A DNA stretch of 64,000 bases from QHXM01 sp963697975 (GCA_963697975.1 OY969111.1:1-64000), one strand, 5' to 3'; positions 44,014 to 53,879 are shown, counted from the stretch's first letter. The notes: generated by a model not told the origin, from the letters alone. A program made the numbers and translations.

Positions 44014-45504
44014 TCAGTTGTCGGATTTCTCCTGCGTTTCCGAAGAGACGGAGACGTAGCGGCGGGCCAAGCCCAACTCGCGCAGCTTGTGCTGAAGCGA
44101 CTGGCGGTGCATTCCTAAAATCCCTGCGGCGCGGGTGACATTCCCGCCGGAATCTTCCAGACAACGCGCAATGTAGCGCCGCTCAAACTCCCGCCGGTCT
44201 GAGCGAAAATCCGCTGTGAAAGGAACGGCGAGCGAGCCGTCGGTTTCTGAATCCACCAGCACGCTGTTGCTGTTACTACTGCTGTCGCCGCTGCCGGAGG
44301 CGCTCTTCTTGATTTCTTCAGGCAAGTCGCGCGCTGTCAACTCATCGCCTTCGGCCATAATCGCCGCCCGCTCGATGGTGTTTCGCAACTCGCGCACGTT
44401 GCCGGGCCAATCGTATTCAATAAGGCGTCGCAGGGCGCTTTGTCCAATCAGCCGGACGGGGAGGTTGTAGCGTTCCGCCGCCGCCCGCGCGAACGATTCG
44501 GCGAGGCCGGGAATATCTTCGCGGCGCTCGCGCAATGGCGCAATTTCAACAGTCACGACGCGCAGGCGATAGAAGAGGTCTGCACGAAAATTCCCGTTCG
44601 TTATCTCCTGCTCAAGCGGGCGATGCGTGGCGCTGACGATTCTGACATCAACCGGAATCGATTCGTTGCCGCCGAGACGTTCGATATGCCGCTCTTCGAG
44701 CGCCCGCAGCAGCTTGGCCTGAACGTTCGCGCTCATGTCGCCAATCTCGTCAAGGAACAGCGTGCCCCCGTCGGCCTGCTCAAACTTCCCTCGCCTGCGC
44801 GCTGCCGCCCCCGTAAATGCGCCTTTTTCGTGGCCGAAAAGCTCCGATTCGATTAGCTCAGAAGGAAGCGCGGCGCAGTTGACCGCGACGAAAGCGCCGC
44901 TGCGACGAGACATGCTTCGCTCGTGAATCTCGCGCGCGACGAGTTCCTTACCCGTGCCGGACTCGCCACGCACCAGCACGGTCGCATCCGTCTCCGCGAC
45001 CTTATCGATCATGGCGCGCACGCGCCGCATCGCTTCGGAGGCCCCGATCAACGCTCCACGCGACGTGCCTTCGATCTCGATGCGCCGACGAAGCGAACGG
45101 TTTTCACGTCGCAGTTGAACGGTCTCAAAAGCGTTCTTGATAACGAGGCGCAGGTCGTCCAGTTCAAACGGCTTTGAGAGATAATCGTGCGCGCCGGATT
45201 TGATGGCCTCGACTGCCATCCTTTCAGAACCGTGCGCCGTGATGAGAATTACGAGCGGCGCATCGCCGTTCGCCTCTTTCAACTCATTCAAAAATTCCAA
45301 CCCGCTTGCCCCCGGCAGGTTCACGTCAAGCAGCATCAAATCGGGTCGCCATTCTTTCATTAACTGGCGCGCGGCCTCTACGCTCTCGGCTTCCTCAATC
45401 TCGTAGCCGAAGCCGCCGAGCGAGCGTCGCATTCCATAACGCGCCGCTTCTTCGTCGTCAACAATCAGCAGTCGCAACCCTGCGTCCTTCGTCTTTTCAG
45501 CCAT
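44014..45504 (-). CDS. sigma-54-dependent response regulator (NtrC family)
   Basis: A receiver domain with phospho-acceptor Asp60 (LMLLDVNLPG) precedes an AAA+ domain. The latter has Walker A GESGTGKE, the sigma-54 contact loop GAFTGA (in GHEKGAFTGAAARRRG), Walker B LFLDEIGDM and the arginine-finger region. A Ser-rich linker (about residues 395-420) leads to a Fis-type helix-turn-helix (about 455-485, GGNVTRAAGILGMHRQSLQHKLRELG). It activates sigma-54 promoters after phosphorylation. The likely partner kinase is at 47169-49310, separated by a glycosyltransferase gene on the other strand. Confidence 0.95.
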   Translation of the reverse strand: MAEKTKDAGLRLLIVDDEEAARYGMRRSLGGFGYEIEEAESVEAARQLMKEWRPDLMLLDVNLPGASGLEFLNELKEANGDAPLVILITAHGSERMAVEAIKSGAHDYLSKPFELDDLRLVIKNAFETVQLRRENRSLRRRIEIEGTSRGALIGASEAMRRVRAMIDKVAETDATVLVRGESGTGKELVAREIHERSMSRRSGAFVAVNCAALPSELIESELFGHEKGAFTGAAARRRGKFEQADGGTLFLDEIGDMSANVQAKLLRALEERHIERLGGNESIPVDVRIVSATHRPLEQEITNGNFRADLFYRLRVVTVEIAPLRERREDIPGLAESFARAAAERYNLPVRLIGQSALRRLIEYDWPGNVRELRNTIERAAIMAEGDELTARDLPEEIKKSASGSGDSSSNSNSVLVDSETDGSLAVPFTADFRSDRREFERRYIARCLEDSGGNVTRAAGILGMHRQSLQHKLRELGLARRYVSVSSETQEKSDN

Positions 45505-45615
45505 CTTATTAAACTATCTCCAAATAATAATTCTGAAACACGGGCATTCATTAGCACTCGCCGTGCCACAAATCAACATGATTGTCCCTTCAACTTGTGG
45601 TAAAAGGTTGACACC

Positions 45616-46977
45616 ATGACAGAGATTAATCAACCCGAAACGCCCGCTAAATTGACAGGCGAAAAACCCTCTACAGGCGACGGCGCAAATCCTTCAGGCA
45701 AGCGCATCGTCTTAAACACCTTTGGCTCTTTCGGCGACATTCATCCATACATGGCCGTCGGCCTTGAGCTACAGGCGCGCGGCCACAAGGCTGTCATTGC
45801 CACCAGCCCTGCCTACCGGGAGAAGATCGAGGCCACCGGACTTGGGTTTCACGCAATCCGACCTGACATCGCTCCTCCTGAAGAAAACCTTGAGACAATC
45901 ATCAAAGCGATGGACGTGATGAAGGGCGGCGAGTTCATCATCAAGGAGTTGTTCTCGCCCTACGTCCGCGAGAGCTATGAAGATTTACGCGAGGCGACGC
46001 GCGATGCCGACCTGCTCGTCACGCACATGCTGACCTTTGCTGGCCCTCCACTGGCGGAGAAGACCGGCATCCCCTGGGTTTCTACCGTGCTTGCTCCGAC
46101 ATCGTTCTTTTCCGTCTATGACCCTTTCGTGCCCCCTCAAGCTCCCGGCATGAATAAGCTGCTTCGTCTTAGCCCACTTTTCACCCGCGCATTTATGTAC
46201 GTCGCCAAGCGAGTTTCTGAAAAGTGGGTCGAGCCGGTTTATCAGTTGCGCTCAGAACTCGGACTCTCACGGGGCAAGCCGCCCATGTTTGAAGGTCAAC
46301 ACTCGCCCTCGCTCGTTCTCGCGCTCTTCTCAAAAGTTATGGCAGAGCCGCAACCCGATTGGCCTCCACAAACAATTGTTACGGGCTTTCCCTTCTACGA
46401 CCGCAAAGACGAGGCGCACATCTCGCCTGAACTGGAAAAGTTTCTTGACGACGGCCCACCACCGATTGTCTTCACACTCGGCTCGACGGCAATCTTCGTC
46501 GCAGAGAATTTTTACCGCGAGAGCATCGCCGCCGCACGCCTTCTCAATCGCCGCGCAGTGCTGCTGATCGGTGATGCGCGCAACCTGCCGAAAGAACCTT
46601 TGCCCGGTGGCATCGCCGCCTTCGATTATGCTCCTTACGGGCAGATTTTGCCTCGCGCGGCGGCAGTTGTTCATCAGGGCGGAGTCGGCACAACCGGGCA
46701 GACTCTGCGCGCAGGCGTGCCCGCTTTAATCATTCCCTTCAATCACGACCAGCCCGACAATGCCTTTCGCATCGCACGCCTCGGTGTCGGACGCACAATC
46801 TCCCGCACCAAATACACAGCCGCCACCGCAGCCAGAGAATTGGATAGATTATTGACGGATAAAAGTTACGCTGAAAAGGCCGCCACCATCGGACACATTG
46901 TGCAAAGCGAGGATGGCGCGCACACCGCAGCCGACGAGATTGAAAAGCTTCTCAAGGCAAAGGCGCGTGAATCGTAA
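45616..46977 (+). CDS. UDP-glycosyltransferase-like protein (GT1 / MGT type)
   Basis: A GT-B glycosyltransferase of 453 residues. The N-terminal lobe has NTFGSFGDIHPYMAVGLELQARGHKAVIATS (about residues 34-65). The C-terminal lobe has the nucleotide-sugar binding block VHQGGVGTTGQTLRAGVPALIIPFNHDQPDNAFRI, the hallmark of GT1 enzymes acting on lipids, sterols or polyketides. The acceptor is unknown. The stop codon lies inside an array of 7-bp repeats that continues downstream. Confidence 0.9.
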   Translation: MTEINQPETPAKLTGEKPSTGDGANPSGKRIVLNTFGSFGDIHPYMAVGLELQARGHKAVIATSPAYREKIEATGLGFHAIRPDIAPPEENLETIIKAMDVMKGGEFIIKELFSPYVRESYEDLREATRDADLLVTHMLTFAGPPLAEKTGIPWVSTVLAPTSFFSVYDPFVPPQAPGMNKLLRLSPLFTRAFMYVAKRVSEKWVEPVYQLRSELGLSRGKPPMFEGQHSPSLVLALFSKVMAEPQPDWPPQTIVTGFPFYDRKDEAHISPELEKFLDDGPPPIVFTLGSTAIFVAENFYRESIAAARLLNRRAVLLIGDARNLPKEPLPGGIAAFDYAPYGQILPRAAAVVHQGGVGTTGQTLRAGVPALIIPFNHDQPDNAFRIARLGVGRTISRTKYTAATAARELDRLLTDKSYAEKAATIGHIVQSEDGAHTAADEIEKLLKAKARES

Positions 46978-47008
46978 ATCGCAAATCGCGAATCGCGAAT
47001 CGTGAATG
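46967..47008. repeat. six tandem 7-bp units spanning a stop codon
   Basis: Six contiguous units, GTGAATC, GTAAATC, GCAAATC, GCGAATC, GCGAATC, GTGAATG, run from inside the last codons of the glycosyltransferase through its TAA into the gap. No inverted partner arm is visible. The rest of the gap to 47168 contains a small hairpin (AGCCTGC/GCAGGCT near 47098-47114) and nothing else recognisable. Confidence 0.8.
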
Positions 47009-47168
47009 GAGCGAAGTCTTGCCTGCGAAGCGGGCAACAGAGTGTAGCCCCTGATGAAGCGCAGCGGAATCTGGGGAAATCGACAAAAAACAATCGTGAG
47101 CCTGCGGAGCAGGCTGGCTACGCTTGTCTTTTCAGATTGTACGTCCTACTAGTTTGTCGGCAGATGCG

Positions 47169-49310
47169 TTATGAAATAGTTTCAGACGTGCGCGGCACGC
47201 GCAACTCAAAGCAAGCGCCTTCACCTTCCTGTGCTGGCCGCAATTGGGCCGAGCCGCCTGCTTCTTCCATGCGTTTCCGCACGATTGCCAGCCCTAATCC
47301 TGTCCCGCGTTGCTTGGTCGTAAAGAAAGGCTCCCAGATGCGCTCTCGAAGCTCTGCCGGGATGCCGCCTCCGCTATCGATGACAGTCACCAGCAGTTCG
47401 TCGCTTCTCATCTTTGCTTCGACCAGGATGTGCCCGCCCAGAGGTGTGGCCTGAATCGCATTGATTAAGAGATTGGAGAGCGCATCGCGCAAAGCCGAAG
47501 CGGACGCGCCATCCAACTCTGCTTGAATTTGCGCGCGACACTCTACACGGACGCCGCGCCCGCTGGCTTCCGCGCGGAAGAGTTCGACGACTGTGTGGAT
47601 AAGTTCGTCAGCGTGGCTCGAAGAAATAGATGAAGGCGCGTGGCGGGCGAAGCTCAAAAGCTGCGTCACGCTTCGGTTCAAACGATCAGTCTCTCCGACA
47701 ATCAAGTTGAGGTCGCGCGCATACTCGCGGTTCAAGCCTTCATCTTCGCGCATCACCTGCGCGATGGATTTTATCGCCGACAGCGGATTCTTAACTTCGT
47801 GTGCAACGGTCGCAGCCATTTGCCCGAGCGCCGCGAGTCGCTCGCCCTGCGCCAGCCGCCGCTCCAACCGGACGTTCTCTTCCACCAGCCGACTATCTTC
47901 GATAGCAATCGCCACCTGCCCGGCCAAAACTTCAAGCACCGTGCGAGCATCAGGGGTCAACGCATCTCCCGCCGCATCCACCAGCATCAATCCGACCGTC
48001 CGTTCTTCGCGGCGCAGCGCGTAAGCCAATTCATACCCGCGCTCGCGCAAGCCGCGTCCGCCTTCAAGAGCCGCCCATTCACGTTCTCTCAAAACATTCA
48101 AAACCTCATCTACCCACTCACCTGATTCTTTCAAGCCATCCACGTTCTGCTCGTCGCCATTACTTTCTTCAAAGCCTGAGCCTGCTTCGTTCTGTTTCTG
48201 ATAGCGCACAATTAGTTGGACGCGGCGCAAGCCCAGCGATTGAGCAGTTCGTTCTTCGACAAAGCGAAGCAGTTCCGGCAGCTTTCGATATTGACCGGCG
48301 TGCGAGCCGATGCGCGCGACCGTCTCGCGGTAAAGCGCCGCCTCGCGCTCAAAGAGCTTATGAAAGCGGCGCTCCAACCAGCCCCGCAATGGTGCGGCGA
48401 CAAGCGCGAGAGCGAGAATCAGCAATGCCTCAACGGCCCCGGCGCGCAAGCCGAAACCAGCCGTCAGCCATTCGCTGAAAGTACGAATGACCAGCAGGTA
48501 AACGCCCAGCACGACGACGGCGAACGTGGCGGCAATCAAGCTCTCCTTGATAATCAACTCAAGGTAGCGATAGCGATAGATGTAGTAAGCAATTAGCGCG
48601 GACGGCAAAAGCGAGCCTAGATTGGAGAGCGTCTTCAGGTATAGTCCGAGCCTTGTTCCCTCACCGACGCCGAATCCATAGACGGCGATAATCAGCAGCG
48701 CAATGGCGATCAGGGAGGCGGCCAGCGTCCGTAAGGAACGTCGCTCGCCCACGCTTGATGAAAGGCGCGCTATCAGGACATCTGTGACGGCGACGAAGCC
48801 AAGCACATATCCGGCCCAGATGGCGAAGGCCAGCGAGTAGGTCACGCCGGTCGAAAACGGCACAAAGGTATGCGCGAACTTTTCGAGCATCGGCTCGTAA
48901 GTTCCCGTCCAGAGATGCGGAACGGCAGTGATGAGAAAAAGCGCCGGAACGTAGCAGAGAAAGACGCGCACTTTTTCCATGAGCGTGAGGCTGCGATTAC
49001 GCGCAGTCGCCCAGAGATGCAGGTGAACGTGTAGAAGAAAAGAGTAAGAGAGCGTAATGCTCGTGACCGCCAGAGTGTCCACCAACCGCAGCGCGAACGC
49101 CCATTGCTCTCGTTCAAGTCCGAGCAATCCGTGCAGCGCCACGATCAAATTGCTCGCGTGCCACACCCCCATCCCGAAGGCCAGCAGCAGCAGGACACGC
49201 TCGACACTCCCCAACCCCCGACGCCGCTTTAACAGCAACGCTCCCATCCACAGGTGCAACGCTGCCCCGGTGCTGTAGCCGATGAACTGTAAGACTTCGA
49301 GAGGAGACAT
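47169..49310 (-). CDS. membrane sensor histidine kinase (NtrB/ZraS-like)
   Basis: The 713-residue protein has about nine or ten N-terminal membrane helices (residues 1-310), then a GAF-like domain (about 330-470). The HisKA box AATVAHEVKNPLSAIKS has His near residue 503, and the ATPase has NLLINAIQATP, DSGGGIPAELRERIWEPFFTTK and GTGLGLAIV. The membrane part resembles sensor modules of the 7TM histidine-kinase type, ligand unknown. The kinase core is of the type that pairs with NtrC regulators, matching the sigma-54 activator gene about 1.7 kb away. Confidence 0.93.
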   Translation of the reverse strand: MSPLEVLQFIGYSTGAALHLWMGALLLKRRRGLGSVERVLLLLAFGMGVWHASNLIVALHGLLGLEREQWAFALRLVDTLAVTSITLSYSFLLHVHLHLWATARNRSLTLMEKVRVFLCYVPALFLITAVPHLWTGTYEPMLEKFAHTFVPFSTGVTYSLAFAIWAGYVLGFVAVTDVLIARLSSSVGERRSLRTLAASLIAIALLIIAVYGFGVGEGTRLGLYLKTLSNLGSLLPSALIAYYIYRYRYLELIIKESLIAATFAVVVLGVYLLVIRTFSEWLTAGFGLRAGAVEALLILALALVAAPLRGWLERRFHKLFEREAALYRETVARIGSHAGQYRKLPELLRFVEERTAQSLGLRRVQLIVRYQKQNEAGSGFEESNGDEQNVDGLKESGEWVDEVLNVLREREWAALEGGRGLRERGYELAYALRREERTVGLMLVDAAGDALTPDARTVLEVLAGQVAIAIEDSRLVEENVRLERRLAQGERLAALGQMAATVAHEVKNPLSAIKSIAQVMREDEGLNREYARDLNLIVGETDRLNRSVTQLLSFARHAPSSISSSHADELIHTVVELFRAEASGRGVRVECRAQIQAELDGASASALRDALSNLLINAIQATPLGGHILVEAKMRSDELLVTVIDSGGGIPAELRERIWEPFFTTKQRGTGLGLAIVRKRMEEAGGSAQLRPAQEGEGACFELRVPRTSETIS

Positions 49311-49323
49311 GACTCAAGTTATA

Positions 49324-49389
49324 GGTGATAAGTGATAGGTGATAGGAAAAAGTCTTTCTCTTATCACCTATCACGCATCACTTATCACT
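49324..49389. repeat. inverted repeat built of 7-bp units (GTGATAR type)
   Basis: Left arm: GGTGATA, AGTGATA, GGTGATA at 49324-49344. Right arm: TATCACC, TATCACG, CATCACT, TATCACT at 49362-49389. It separates the histidine kinase and OmpA-family genes. The same unit type makes the element at 59782-59863. Confidence 0.85.
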
Positions 49390-49394
49390 TGATT

Positions 49395-50969
49395 TCAATT
49401 TGCGGCGCTCGTCGGCGCACCCGAAGGCATGAGAGTTATCTCAATCCGGCGATTGCGCGGACGGTTGGCAGGCTTGGTGTTGGGAGCAATGGGATTGCTT
49501 GCGCCCATTCCGTTGGCCTGAATGCGTGCGCCGTCAACTCCGGCGCTGATGAAACGCTCGGCGAGGATGCGCGCGCGATCCTGCGTGAGTTGCTGTAGAA
49601 GTGATTCGTCGCCGCGATTGTCCGTGTAGGCTTCAATCACGATCTGATAATCCGGGTTGTTGGCGAAGAGCGCGGCAAGGGGTTCGATCTTGGCCGCAGC
49701 CGCCGCAGACAGGTCGCTGGCCCGCGCGCTTGTCCAGAGAGTTTCGGGCAAGGTGAGAACAAGACCGCGATTGGTTTCACGCACCGTGCCGTAACGAGCA
49801 AGAGTCTGTTTGAGCGTCGAAGCATTGGCGCGCTGCTGCTCGACTCTCTGCTCGTTGGCCTGACGCACTGCCTCCGCAGCCCGCTCGCCTTCGATTCGCG
49901 CCAGCTTGATCTTGGCGTCCTCACCTTCGCCGCGAACTGTTTGTATCTCATCACGCAAGCGCGCAACTTCGGTTCTTAACTCACGCACCTGCTGTGTGGC
50001 GTTGACCGCGTCGCGCTCGGCCAATTCGCGCGCTCGCTGCTCGCGCTCCAAAGCTGCCCGCAAGTCCGCAATCTGCTGGTTAGAGGTGGCGGCATTCTCT
50101 TCTGCGTTACGAACGGCCTGATCGCGACGCGCAATCTCTTCACGACGCTGCCGGGCTGCCTTTTTCGTTTCAGTCACCTCTTCGGCACGCACGCCTAGAC
50201 TGATAGCACGCCGCGCAGCCGCGTCAACTTCCGCTTCCGATTGCCGCAAGCGCCATGCGTTCTCAGCCTGCTCAAGCGCGTCCTGCGCCTCTCTCAATTC
50301 ATCCGCCGCATCACGCGGCGCTCCGGCATAACGCGCGAGATTGATGGCCTGACGCGCGCCGAGCAATGACACGGGCGTCTTGCGATACTGGTCGTCGGCC
50401 ACATCCGGCACGCGCGCATCGTTGAAGTAGTCGCTGGTGTTGCCCAGATACTGCACGTTGACGGTTGCTATCTCGGCATCGCCGGGTTTCTGCGGGGGCA
50501 GATTTTCAAGCACGACCATGCGGCTCGGACCGCGAACGAGAAAGTGCGGCTCGGCTGTGACGATCAGCGCGAAGGTTTGAAACGGCGTGGTCACGTCGAG
50601 TTTGGAGTTGACGAGAAAGCTGCCACCCCTCTTGATCTCGCCCAGATTATCTACGCGGCCTTCGGGCGAAATCGCCCAGAGCACGTAGGTCGTATAAACG
50701 CCGCCCAGTTCGTTGGCTCGCGGCAAATCTTCGACGCTCAACTCGACGCGCGTCCCGCGCCGCCCGGCGCGTCTTACTTTCGCTTCACCTTTCAAGCGGG
50801 GCAGCAAGGTCGTGCCGCGAAACTTAACCGTGATGGCCTGATCGAGCGGATAGGTGATCGCCACACTCTGGCGCGCAAGGTCGCTTTGAGCGTGGACGAG
50901 CGGAGTCGTGATTAAAAGGGCCAGAACCAGGAGAGGCAATAAACGCAAAGGAGAGGCAGGATACTTCAT
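49395..50969 (-). CDS. OmpA-family outer-membrane-associated protein
   Basis: The protein is 524 residues from the preferred start, which has an AAGGAG ribosome site on the minus strand; longer in-frame starts precede an odd Cys-rich leader. A signal peptide (ending VHAQS) leads to a beta-rich domain (about 30-200), then a long coiled coil rich in Ala, Arg and Glu (about 205-390). The C-terminal OmpA peptidoglycan-binding domain follows, with VIEAYTDNRGDESLLQQLTQDRA and the closing NRRIEI. It probably bridges outer membrane and peptidoglycan. Neighbouring genes give no further hint. Confidence 0.88.
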   Translation of the reverse strand: MKYPASPLRLLPLLVLALLITTPLVHAQSDLARQSVAITYPLDQAITVKFRGTTLLPRLKGEAKVRRAGRRGTRVELSVEDLPRANELGGVYTTYVLWAISPEGRVDNLGEIKRGGSFLVNSKLDVTTPFQTFALIVTAEPHFLVRGPSRMVVLENLPPQKPGDAEIATVNVQYLGNTSDYFNDARVPDVADDQYRKTPVSLLGARQAINLARYAGAPRDAADELREAQDALEQAENAWRLRQSEAEVDAAARRAISLGVRAEEVTETKKAARQRREEIARRDQAVRNAEENAATSNQQIADLRAALEREQRARELAERDAVNATQQVRELRTEVARLRDEIQTVRGEGEDAKIKLARIEGERAAEAVRQANEQRVEQQRANASTLKQTLARYGTVRETNRGLVLTLPETLWTSARASDLSAAAAAKIEPLAALFANNPDYQIVIEAYTDNRGDESLLQQLTQDRARILAERFISAGVDGARIQANGMGASNPIAPNTKPANRPRNRRIEITLMPSGAPTSAAN

Positions 50970-51282
50970 ATGACGATTACTCCTTTTGATTGAATGAGCG
51001 CACCGCTTTTCAGCTTTCCGGGCGCACGGGAATGAATCTTCCGATAACATTGATGCGCCCGGCACGCTCATTGTTGCCGAAGCGGGCGTGGAGAATCAAG
51101 AGAGGATTTGAGTAGAATCAAAGTTGCGTCAATAAAAGCACGCTTGTTACGTCATAAATTAAAGAATCTGGATTCTCTTTGCCCCATCAGGAACAATTGA
51201 AAATAGCCCGGCACTTGCAAAATAACAGGTGGCCTCAATCTGCTTGCCCCTCATTAATTTCGTTTGATACGATGCGCCCGCC

Positions 51283-52110
51283 ATGCGGCTACCCTCACTC
51301 AAAAGATTCCAGATGGTGAGCTATCAGGGATTGTCCTCGGTTCGCCCGCTTAAACCAAGCGTTGACGACTCGCAAGGCTGGCTCTACAGCGCACAATTCC
51401 CACCATCTTATCAGGCGTTCGGACGGATGCGCTTTCTAATGACCCTGGAAGAAGTGCTAAGAAGAAAGCCCGAGCGGTTTTTAGAGGTAGCAGCAAACGA
51501 TGGCTCGTTATCTGCCTGTGTAGCCCAGAACGGAGGCCAAGCGGTTTGCAATGACCTCCGAGATTCACTGCTTGAGCAGGCGCTTAGTAATTACACGACA
51601 GACGGGAAGGTGAAGATCGTCGGTGGCAATCTATTCGATTTAAAGAAAGAGGATATCGGAACATTTGATCTGATTGCTGCCTGCGAGATAATTGAGCATG
51701 TAGCACACCCTGATAAATTCCTCTCACATCTCAAAAGCTTACTCGCGCCGAGCGGTCGCCTGCTTCTGACAACGCCGAACGGCCTGCACCTTCGCAATAA
51801 GCTACCAACCTTTTCAGAAGTCGAAGACTTCACGGCACTAGAGGCAGGCCAGTTCAAGCCTGACGCTGATGGGCATCTATTTCTTTTTACACCAAAAGAA
51901 CTCGCCAGATTAGCTGAAAACGTAGGGTTTGAGGTTGAAAGTATTGGAGTATGGGGGACGCCATTACTGACCGGGCATTGCGGATTAGCAAGACTCGCTC
52001 GCAAAGGCTTCACTACTCCGGCCTATTACACTGAAAGAATCATCCAACACCTGCCGTTTCGTAATCGTATGTGCGTCTCACTTTTTGCTGTTCTACGCGC
52101 AATATCTTGA
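51283..52110 (+). CDS. class I SAM-dependent methyltransferase
   Basis: A 275-residue methyltransferase. The SAM-binding region is seen as RFLEVAANDGSLSACVAQNGGQAVCNDL (about residues 66-93), followed by FDLIAACEIIEHVAHPDKFLSHLKSLLAPSGRLLLTTPNG, typical of the Methyltransf_11/23 class. The substrate is not evident. Base composition is slightly AT-richer than the neighbours. It begins after a 211-base gap (51072-51282) that shows only AT-rich, promoter-like sequence. Confidence 0.85.
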   Translation: MRLPSLKRFQMVSYQGLSSVRPLKPSVDDSQGWLYSAQFPPSYQAFGRMRFLMTLEEVLRRKPERFLEVAANDGSLSACVAQNGGQAVCNDLRDSLLEQALSNYTTDGKVKIVGGNLFDLKKEDIGTFDLIAACEIIEHVAHPDKFLSHLKSLLAPSGRLLLTTPNGLHLRNKLPTFSEVEDFTALEAGQFKPDADGHLFLFTPKELARLAENVGFEVESIGVWGTPLLTGHCGLARLARKGFTTPAYYTERIIQHLPFRNRMCVSLFAVLRAIS

Positions 52111-52135
52111 GGTTAATTGAGCGAGCTTATCAAAG

Positions 52136-52282
52136 CTAAACCGCGCGCCGCCCCGCGACCAATTGAACGACGATGATGGCGATGGCGCAGAGTAGCAGAA
52201 TGTGTATGAAGCCGGATTTATGCAAGACCATCCCGACAGCCCAACCGAGAACCAACAACACCGCGATCATCCAAACCCACAT
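52136..52282 (-). CDS. lmo0937-type small membrane protein (48 aa)
   Basis: A 48-residue protein beginning MWVWMIAVLLVLGWAVGMVL and ending VAGRRAV, with two hydrophobic helices separated by HKSGFIH. This is the pattern of the lmo0937/DUF5670 family of tiny membrane proteins, whose function is unknown. A GGAG ribosome site lies about 8 bases before the ATG. It fills the space between the methyltransferase and the propeller gene. Confidence 0.82.
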   Translation of the reverse strand: MWVWMIAVLLVLGWAVGMVLHKSGFIHILLLCAIAIIVVQLVAGRRAV

Positions 52283-52313
52283 GCCTCGTCTCCTCAAGTT
52301 CTACTGTAGAGAT

Positions 52314-53879
52314 TTATTCTTTCGCCGCCTTCACGGAATCTTTCGGGAGGCCGACGGCGCGCAAGCCCGTTCCCGCAGTATCCGTCCCGACGACAAAGGC
52401 GCTTGAGCCATCGCCAAAACTTCCTGTCACAAGCGCGCGTGTTTGATTCGGCGCACCTGCTGCCGTAGCTCCTCTAGCGTCCTCTTCAGCCTTCCAGAGT
52501 AAAGAGCCATCGCGCCCTGAATATCCGTGTGCGAAATCCTGTCCCGATGCGACCAGCACGTCGAGCACACCGTCGCTGTTCAAATCTGCGAAAGCCGGTG
52601 AGGCCGCGCCCGTCGCGCCGGACGTGTACCACTTAATCTTGCCGTCAGTTGTCCCGACCGCCACGAGGCGTCCACGCCGTGTCAGCATCAGAACTTCGGG
52701 CGAACCGTCATTATCCAGGTCTACGGTTGCCAGCGTTCCGGCTGGCGCATCGCCTTCGGTCGCAATACGCCCGATTGGTTTCAGGTCGGCTGCGTTCAAA
52801 GAAATCAGCCCGCTTTCACTTCCCACCAGCACGAGCATACTGCGAGGAGCGGCGACGACGAGCGGCGGTGTGGTGATAATCGTATCCATCTTGACGAAGC
52901 GCACGCGCTCACCCGCGCTATTACGCACGTCAAGCATCCCGCCTTCGAGCGCCAGCACAACCGCGTTTCCATTACCCAGAGGAAACGAAGCAGGCGCGGC
53001 AATCACAGCTCCATCGAGTTTCGTCTCAGAAACAATCTGCCCGTTCTCCGGGTTAATGACAGTCAAAGCAGGTGAGCCGTCAGTAGCAATGAGAAGCGTC
53101 TTTGCGCCGCCGCCTTCAGGTGCGGCCAACGCGCCGCAGACAGGACGATTCTTGAGCGCAGCGCGCCATAGCTCGCGTCCCGTCGAGCCTTCCAGAGCGC
53201 GCACGCCGCCTTCAATCCCCACGACGACGTTTGTAAGATTATTGCGCCCGTCAATCAACACAGGAGTGAACGTCGGCGCTCCGCCATTTCCCGTCGGCTC
53301 GCCGCGCTTCGCGTTGGGACGGAAACGCGCCGCCCATAGGGCAACGCCGTTTGAGCCATCCAGCCCGTAAGCCATGCCGTCAGCATTCACGCCAACCACA
53401 TCGGAGCTGGTCGCCGAGCGAAGATGCGCGACGAGCGGCTGAGCAATTGAGCCGGTCGTCGTGCGCCATCCGACGTTGCTCGTCGGCAGCAGCGCAGGAA
53501 CCGTATCTCCGCTTGAACTCGTCTTCGTATCGTCTGTTATCTCGACGACGCGGGGCGCTGAGTAAGTTCCCGTTTCTTTCACGGCGGGAGCAACGCGCCA
53601 GAAGTATCGTCCCGGACCAAGCTCCGTCACGGCATACTCTGTCCCGAACACGGCGCGGTCAAAAACTATGTCATTGAACTTGTCGTCGCGCGCGAGTTGC
53701 AGCCGGTAGCGCAGGACTCCCTGCTGACCGGGCCAGCGCAGGTAAACCGATGTTTTGGCTGGCGCGGACGGTGCGGCGTTCTGCGCGAACGCGTTTGACG
53801 CAGGCGTCGCAGCGAAGATTAAAGTAAGAGTGATGATGAAACGAAGCATCGGGCGGCACTTGTGGGGCATAGGAATCAT
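52314..53879 (-). CDS. secreted FG-GAP / PQQ-like beta-propeller protein
   Basis: A signal peptide (ending near SNAFAQ) and a fibronectin-III-like domain (about 40-130 of the mature region, LRWPGQQGVLRYRLQLARDDKFNDIVF, GRYFWRVAPAV) precede a propeller. The propeller shows FG-GAP-type calcium loops (VDLDNDGSPEVLML, DLNSDGVLDVLVASG) and PQQ-like blades (GLDGSNGVALWAARF, GRDGSLLWKAEE). The chosen start has no good ribosome site. An in-frame ATG at 53954 overlaps the end of the response regulator by 14 bases, so translational coupling to it is possible. It is exported; function is unknown. Confidence 0.82.
   Translation of the reverse strand: MIPMPHKCRPMLRFIITLTLIFAATPASNAFAQNAAPSAPAKTSVYLRWPGQQGVLRYRLQLARDDKFNDIVFDRAVFGTEYAVTELGPGRYFWRVAPAVKETGTYSAPRVVEITDDTKTSSSGDTVPALLPTSNVGWRTTTGSIAQPLVAHLRSATSSDVVGVNADGMAYGLDGSNGVALWAARFRPNAKRGEPTGNGGAPTFTPVLIDGRNNLTNVVVGIEGGVRALEGSTGRELWRAALKNRPVCGALAAPEGGGAKTLLIATDGSPALTVINPENGQIVSETKLDGAVIAAPASFPLGNGNAVVLALEGGMLDVRNSAGERVRFVKMDTIITTPPLVVAAPRSMLVLVGSESGLISLNAADLKPIGRIATEGDAPAGTLATVDLDNDGSPEVLMLTRRGRLVAVGTTDGKIKWYTSGATGAASPAFADLNSDGVLDVLVASGQDFAHGYSGRDGSLLWKAEEDARGATAAGAPNQTRALVTGSFGDGSSAFVVGTDTAGTGLRAVGLPKDSVKAAKE

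Noticed and set aside
46967..47008. Short repeat array considered as CRISPR
   Set aside because: Units are 7 bp without spacers and no cas gene is near; it is a tandem repeat.
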